From Roseovarius bejariae (lineage in GTDB: Bacteria > Pseudomonadota > Alphaproteobacteria > Rhodobacterales > Rhodobacteraceae), in contig NZ_SZWE01000001.1 of the NCBI RefSeq assembly GCF_009669325.1, positions 930,402-994,401 of the forward strand: a stretch of 64,000 nucleotides of DNA, read 5' to 3'. The notes below the pieces were generated by a model, which saw only the letters and a program-made list of their open reading frames with translations, ran no database searches and was not told the DNA's origin. Both the position numbers and the translations under genes were made by a program. Shown here piece after piece: positions 61,473 through 64,000 of the stretch. Positions within the stretch are counted from its first letter, which is position 1, and every line of letters begins with the position of its first letter.

Positions 61473-61844
61473 GCTATTTTCCTTATCACTGCTCTTGTTG
61501 CCTGCTTTTTTCCGCGAGTATGCGCTTTTTTTGCCTTTACAATCAATCCCAAAGTGCGAATCGGGCCACCCGACCACCACAATTCAGACAAAAAAACATT
61601 AGGAATGGCTAAATTGACTCACCATTCAACCACGAGATGAGGGAACCTATTACGCCGACCAAGACTTGGTTGCGCTAACTTCGGCTTGGTTGCGCTAACT
61701 GCGCTAAAGCGTCCTGTTCTTTTACAGAAGCGTCATGTTAAGAGGCCCGCGACGGTGCGATTACGCCGCCATGGAACCCTAGGGCGCAGGCTGCCCGCTA
61801 CAGACCGCCCCAAGGGCGGGCCTCACGAAACAGGAGCGTGACAC
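61473..61844. promoter_or_regulatory. Divergent chvI-pckA regulatory region
   Basis: 372 bases without a gene. The first 150 are AT-rich (61480-61640) and probably hold both promoters; TTGACT at 61614-61619 is a possible -35 element toward pckA. A 16-bp direct repeat with 20-base period follows (61665-61700). A hairpin CCGCCC-CAA-GGGCGG (61805-61819) lies in the pckA leader, and AGGAG (61832-61836) is the pckA ribosome site. Confidence 0.6.
61665..61700. repeat. Tandem direct repeat, 16-bp unit at 20-bp period
   Basis: CTTGGTTGCGCTAACT occurs at 61665-61680 and again at 61685-61700, followed by a partial GCGCTAA (61701-61707). Two copies in phase on the helix suit binding of an OmpR-type dimer such as ChvI, about 145 bases upstream of pckA. 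A recent small duplication is the simple alternative. Confidence 0.85.
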
Positions 61845-63443
61845 ATGACATTTGGACGGGTGAACCCGCAGTTCCGGCTTGAAGATCAAGGGATCACGGG
61901 CTTGGGCGATGTCTACTACAACCTTATCGAGCCCGCCTTGATCGAGTCGGCCATCAAGAACGGCGAAGGCACCCTTGGCCGCGGCGGGTCTTTCCTCGTG
62001 ACCACCGGCAAATTCACCGGACGGTCGCCCAAGGATAAACACGTCGTCAAGACAGACAGCGTTGCCGATACCATTTGGTGGGAAAATAACGCCGAGATGT
62101 CGCCCGAAGGCTTCGATGCGCTCTATGACGACATGGTCGCCCATATGCAGGGTGGCAAGTATTACGTTCAGGATCTTGTCGGCGGCGCAGACCCGGCTCA
62201 TTCGATCAATGTTCGCATGGTGACAGAACTGGCATGGCACGGGTTGTTCATCCGTCACCTCCTTCGCCGCCCCGAGCGCGAGGCCCTCGAAAACTTCACC
62301 GCCGATTTCACCGTTATCAACTGCCCCAGCTTCCAGGCCGACCCGGCCAAGCACGGCTGCCGGACCGAAACGGTGATCGCGCTGAACTTCGATCGCAAGA
62401 TCATCCTGATCGGCGGCACCGAATACGCGGGCGAGAACAAGAAATCAGTCTTTACCTTGCTCAACTATCTCCTGCCCGAAAAAGGCGTTATGCCGATGCA
62501 CTGCTCGGCCAACCATGCCGACGGCAACCCGGTGGACACCGCCGTGTTCTTTGGCCTCTCGGGCACCGGCAAAACCACCCTGTCTGCTGATCCCGCACGC
62601 ACCCTGATTGGCGACGACGAACACGGCTGGTCCGATCGCGGCACCTTCAACTTCGAAGGCGGCTGCTATGCCAAGACCATCAACCTCAACCCCGAGGCCG
62701 AGCCGGAAATCTATGCGACCACGACCAAGTTCGGCACCGTGATCGAAAACATGGTCTTCGACGAAGAAACGCTGGAGCTGGATTTCGAGGACGACTCGCT
62801 CACGGCCAACATGCGCTGCGCATATCCGCTGGAGTACATCTCGAACGCGTCGGAAACGGCACTTGGCGGCCATCCCAAGAACGTCATCATGCTGACTTGC
62901 GATGCCTTCGGCGTTCTTCCCCCGATTGCGCGGCTGACCCCGGCACAGGCGATGTATCACTTCCTCTCGGGCTTCACCTCGAAGGTGGCAGGCACCGAGC
63001 GCGGCGTCACCGAACCCGAGCCCACCTTCTCGACCTGCTTTGGCGCCCCCTTCATGCCGCGCCGCCCCGAGGCTTACGGGAACCTGCTGCGCGACAAGAT
63101 CGCCAAACACGGCGCGACCTGCTGGCTGGTCAACACCGGCTGGACCGGCGGCGCCTATGGCACCGGCTCGCGGATGCCGATCAAGGCGACCCGCGCACTG
63201 CTGACCGCCGCGCTTGACGGATCGCTCAACGAAGTCGAATTCCGCAAGGACCCGAACTTTGGCTTTGACGTGCCGGTGGAAGCCCCGGGCGTGGCCGAGG
63301 TTCTGCTTGACCCGCGCCGCACATGGGACGACCCCGAAGCCTATGACGCACAGGCCGAGAAGCTGGTGAAGATGTTTGCCGATAACTTCGCACAATACGT
63401 GCCTTATATCGACGATGACGTGAAAGCTGCCGCTCTTGGTTAA
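61845..63443 (+). CDS. pckA: Phosphoenolpyruvate carboxykinase (ATP)
   Basis: 532-residue enzyme making phosphoenolpyruvate from oxaloacetate and ATP, the entry to gluconeogenesis. The kinase P-loop GLSGTGKTT is near residue 237, and LIGDDEHGW with the metal-binding aspartates follows. [12 protein letters not shown] is also typical of the ATP-dependent class. The ATG has AGGAG eight bases upstream. Its position divergent from chvI and ahead of the hprK/EIIA/HPr genes is a conserved alphaproteobacterial arrangement. Confidence 0.98.
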   Translation: MTFGRVNPQFRLEDQGITGLGDVYYNLIEPALIESAIKNGEGTLGRGGSFLVTTGKFTGRSPKDKHVVKTDSVADTIWWENNAEMSPEGFDALYDDMVAHMQGGKYYVQDLVGGADPAHSINVRMVTELAWHGLFIRHLLRRPEREALENFTADFTVINCPSFQADPAKHGCRTETVIALNFDRKIILIGGTEYAGENKKSVFTLLNYLLPEKGVMPMHCSANHADGNPVDTAVFFGLSGTGKTTLSADPARTLIGDDEHGWSDRGTFNFEGGCYAKTINLNPEAEPEIYATTTKFGTVIENMVFDEETLELDFEDDSLTANMRCAYPLEYISNASETALGGHPKNVIMLTCDAFGVLPPIARLTPAQAMYHFLSGFTSKVAGTERGVTEPEPTFSTCFGAPFMPRRPEAYGNLLRDKIAKHGATCWLVNTGWTGGAYGTGSRMPIKATRALLTAALDGSLNEVEFRKDPNFGFDVPVEAPGVAEVLLDPRRTWDDPEAYDAQAEKLVKMFADNFAQYVPYIDDDVKAAALG

Positions 63444-63467
63444 TCCTTGCGACAATGCAGTTCGATT

Positions 63468-63496
63468 ACGCCCCGTCTAAAATGACGGGGCGTTTT
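63468..63496. terminator. Terminator between pckA and the convergent AraC-type gene
   Basis: ACGCCCCGTC (63468-63477) pairs with GACGGGGCGT (63484-63493) over a 6-base loop. TTTT follows on the plus strand, so it should end pckA transcripts. It may also work for the minus-strand regulator that ends at 63501. Confidence 0.85.
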
Positions 63497-63500
63497 CATT

Positions 63501-64000
63501 TCAGGTCCTTGCCTTGCGCCGCAATTGCGAAGGTGATGCACCATATTGTCTCCGCATGGCGCGGGCCAAAGCCCCGGGGTTTTCATAGCCACAGCGCAGG
63601 GCGATTTCGGAAACTGGTAACCTGCCTCCCTCCAACAACTTGCGCGCTGCTGAGAGGCGCAGGTGCCGGTAAACTGTACCGGGTGGCGCGCCCAGTATTG
63701 CACGGCACCGCCGGTCCAGGGTTCGCGGCTGACAGGACAAAGCCTTGGCCAGGGATGCAAGGCCAAGGGGCATTTCAACCGTATCCCGCATCAGCGTCAG
63801 GGCACGCTGCACCAGCGGATCATCCTCTTCTCGCATATCATCAGCACGCAATGGCGGATCGCCATGCAAGAACAAGGCCTCAACGTCCAGACGGGCGGAA
63901 ATACCGAGTGTATCGGCGATCAAATCCAACGTCAGATCAAGCGCCGACATAGCACCGGCACAGGTCCAGTATGGGCCATCGCGCATAAACCGCGCGCGCG
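63501..64000 (-). CDS. AraC/GlxA-family transcriptional regulator (5' end outside window)
   Basis: The frame is open from its stop at 63501 to the window edge, so the gene is cut and the true start is not seen. The visible part begins with the end of a DJ-1/PfpI-like domain (CAGAMSALDLTLDLIADTLG). It continues into a C-terminal AraC double helix-turn-helix (LASLAKALSCQPRTLDRRCR; VSEIALRCGYENPGALARAM). Regulators of this build often respond to amines or quaternary ammonium compounds. The effector here is unknown. Confidence 0.88.
   Translation of the reverse strand, partial: RARFMRDGPYWTCAGAMSALDLTLDLIADTLGISARLDVEALFLHGDPPLRADDMREEDDPLVQRALTLMRDTVEMPLGLASLAKALSCQPRTLDRRCRAILGAPPGTVYRHLRLSAARKLLEGGRLPVSEIALRCGYENPGALARAMRRQYGASPSQLRRKART

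Overview
The window reads as the chromosome of a GC-rich alphaproteobacterium of the Rhodobacteraceae (Roseobacter group). This is inferred from the short HPr kinase in the pckA-chvI-chvG-hprK-rapZ-EIIA-HPr cluster, the PduO-type adenosyltransferase/etfBA/3-hydroxybutyryl-CoA dehydrogenase neighbourhood, and the NarR-type divergent regulator. I saw no insertion sequence, phage gene, CRISPR array, rRNA or plasmid function. One tRNA gene (Trp, CCA) is present.

Layout. (1) 0.2-13.4 kb, minus strand: trnW, a small membrane protein gene, secE, nusG, rplK, rplA, rplJ, rplL, rpoB, rpoC. (2) 13.5-27.1 kb, minus strand: an 11-gene respiratory nitrate reductase operon, narK1-narK2-narGHJI, followed by a parvulin, a hemerythrin, a beta-carbonic anhydrase, moeA and a DUF2478 gene. 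Divergent from it are narR and a carboxymuconolactone-decarboxylase-like gene. (3) 28.2-31.5 kb: ubiT-ubiU-ubiV (oxygen-independent ubiquinone synthesis) with a small membrane protein gene at the head, and a divergent NsrR-type Rrf2 regulator. (4) 31.5-36.6 kb: an RND efflux pump and adaptor behind a tetR gene with an in-frame amber codon; its palindromic operator is intact. (5) 36.6-38.7 kb: mct-meh, two enzymes of the second 3-hydroxypropionate cycle. (6) 39-49.5 kb: an acyltransferase gene, tuf with a clear terminator, a lipoprotein, a cytochrome P450, an M48 protease coupled to tandem DUF898 membrane proteins, and parC. (7) 49.6-55.9 kb, mostly plus strand: SH3 protein, SDR, HIG1-like protein, cobalamin adenosyltransferase, etfB, etfA and hbd, then a sulfotransferase-like gene on the minus strand. 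(8) 56-63.5 kb: acyltransferase, HPr, EIIA-Man, rapZ, hprK, chvG, chvI (minus) and divergent pckA (plus). (9) The right edge cuts an AraC/GlxA-type regulator gene.

How it fits together. Regions 2 and 3 form one anaerobic package. Nitrate transport, Mo-dependent nitrate reduction, cofactor insertion (MoeA) and anaerobic quinone supply lie side by side. They are flanked by a Fe-S-cysteine-free Crp/Fnr regulator with an exact TTGAT-N4-ATCAA box and by a likely NO-sensing Rrf2 regulator with its own inverted repeat. The whole 26 kb block between tuf and trnW-secE occupies a junction that in many proteobacteria is tight (tuf-trnW-secE-nusG), so it looks like inserted accessory DNA.

The least explained elements are non-coding: three CGTACGA palindromes between the etfA stop codon and its terminator, a duplicated 34-bp hairpin that contains the stop codon of the adenosyltransferase gene, a 15-bp perfect stem between rplL and rpoB, an intrinsic-terminator-like structure between secE and nusG, and a 20-bp-period direct repeat between chvI and pckA.
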